Positions 4,498-5,045 of a stretch of 5,045 nucleotides of DNA are shown piece after piece. The DNA comes from CAYLVJ01 sp964615425 (GTDB lineage: Bacteria; Patescibacteriota; Minisyncoccia; Minisyncoccales; CAYTKG01). The notes beneath the pieces were generated by a model, which was not told the origin of the DNA, searched no databases, and worked only from the letters and a program-made list of their open reading frames with translations. Position 1 is the stretch's first letter, and every line of letters begins with the position of its first letter. Where the stretch lies: the NCBI GenBank assembly GCA_964615425.1, contig CAZTOB010000023.1, positions 1 through 5,045 on the forward strand. Reading direction: 5' to 3'. A program made the translations under genes and the position numbers.

Positions 4498-5043
4498 TTA
4501 TACTTCAGAACTAATTGCTTTCTTACCAGGTTTAAGCTTTATCTCCTCTCCTTCGTATCTAATTCCCTTTCCGGTATAAGGATCGGGCTTTCTTAAACTT
4601 CTTATCTTGGCTGCGGTTTGATTGACTTTGGCTTTGTCGACGCCTTCTATTGTTATAATCTTTCCCTTGACACTTATTTCAACTCCTTCTGGGGGAACAA
4701 CCTCCACATCGTGACTAAATCCGATTTCCAAGACTAACTTGTTTTTTTCCGTTTTCGCTCTGTATCCGATTCCCTCTAACCTCAGTTTCTTCTCAAATCC
4801 TTCGGTTACCCCCTGAATGAAATTATTAATCAGAGATCTTTCAGTCCCCCAGTATTTTTTAACATCTTTTTTTGCCTCTTTTATGGAAAAAACTAAACTA
4901 CTGTCTTCTTTTTTAATAGAAATTTCCGGTCGAACTTCTCTTTCCAGTTCTCCTTTGGGTCCTTTTACTTTCACTCTTTGTTTTTTGATTTCAACCTCTA
5001 CGTTTTCGGGAATTTCAATTGGTTTTCTTCCTATATGGCTCAT
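4498..5043 (-). CDS. rplF: 50S ribosomal protein L6 (uL6)
   Basis: Large-subunit protein L6 binds 23S rRNA near the sarcin-ricin loop and factor-binding site. The 181-residue product is close to the usual length (about 176-180). Visible marks are the N-terminal SHIGRKPIEIP, the KGPKGEL turn of the first domain (residues 27-33), VTEGFEKKLRLEGIGYRA (79-96) linking to the second domain, and the L6 signature around PDPYTGKGIRY (153-163) near the C-terminus. The ATG lies two bases from the window edge, so its ribosome-binding site and the expected upstream neighbour (rpsH in the canonical order) cannot be seen. The stop TAA is followed by one T and then the ATG of rplR. Nothing in the protein looks unusual. 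The identification is secure. Confidence 0.97.
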   Translation of the reverse strand: MSHIGRKPIEIPENVEVEIKKQRVKVKGPKGELEREVRPEISIKKEDSSLVFSIKEAKKDVKKYWGTERSLINNFIQGVTEGFEKKLRLEGIGYRAKTEKNKLVLEIGFSHDVEVVPPEGVEISVKGKIITIEGVDKAKVNQTAAKIRSLRKPDPYTGKGIRYEGEEIKLKPGKKAISSEV

Positions 5044-5045
5044 AA

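Overview
The window carries the distal half of a bacterial spc ribosomal-protein operon on the minus strand, read right to left as rplF - rplR - rpsE - rplO - secY - adk - map. A separate, more GC-rich minus-strand unit lies beyond the end of map (positions 1-520). The seven large genes are packed with gaps or overlaps of a few bases. All seven are recognisable from conserved motifs.

The organism is most likely a member of the Candidate Phyla Radiation (Patescibacteria, Parcubacteria-like). The main support is the absence of rpmD (ribosomal protein L30) between rpsE and rplO, because L30 loss is a known feature of that radiation. Also consistent are the L15 loop wording (GRGGKRGTYSGRG), the short S5, the divergent adenylate-kinase-like protein and the tightly packed genes. 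This is inference from gene content; no phylogeny was run.

Layout. 5043-3247: four ribosomal proteins (L6, L18, S5, L15). The three junctions between them all read TAATATG, with one base between stop and start and no clear Shine-Dalgarno, which suggests translational coupling. 3254-1962: secY, overlapping rplO by 8 nt and preceded by a strong Shine-Dalgarno inside rplO. 1959-1273: an adenylate-kinase-family protein with a normal P-loop and LID arginines but an altered NMP site. 1276-533: type I methionine aminopeptidase, overlapping adk by ATGA. Together these genes build the ribosome, supply the protein-export channel, balance adenine nucleotides and trim initiator methionine, the usual spc-operon set.

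The least ordinary part is 1-520. Just past map is a strong-looking minus-strand promoter (TTGACA, 17 nt, TAGTAT) with a 7-bp palindrome across its spacer and -10. It is followed by a predicted leader that can form an H-type pseudoknot and a terminator-like hairpin, then two mutually exclusive hairpins, a strong Shine-Dalgarno, and a 54-codon gene for a single-span membrane micropeptide. Three more inverted repeats follow to the left edge. This could be a regulated or attenuated micropeptide unit, or a short (~80 nt) structured RNA next to an independent small gene. I recognise neither the RNA nor the peptide as a named family.
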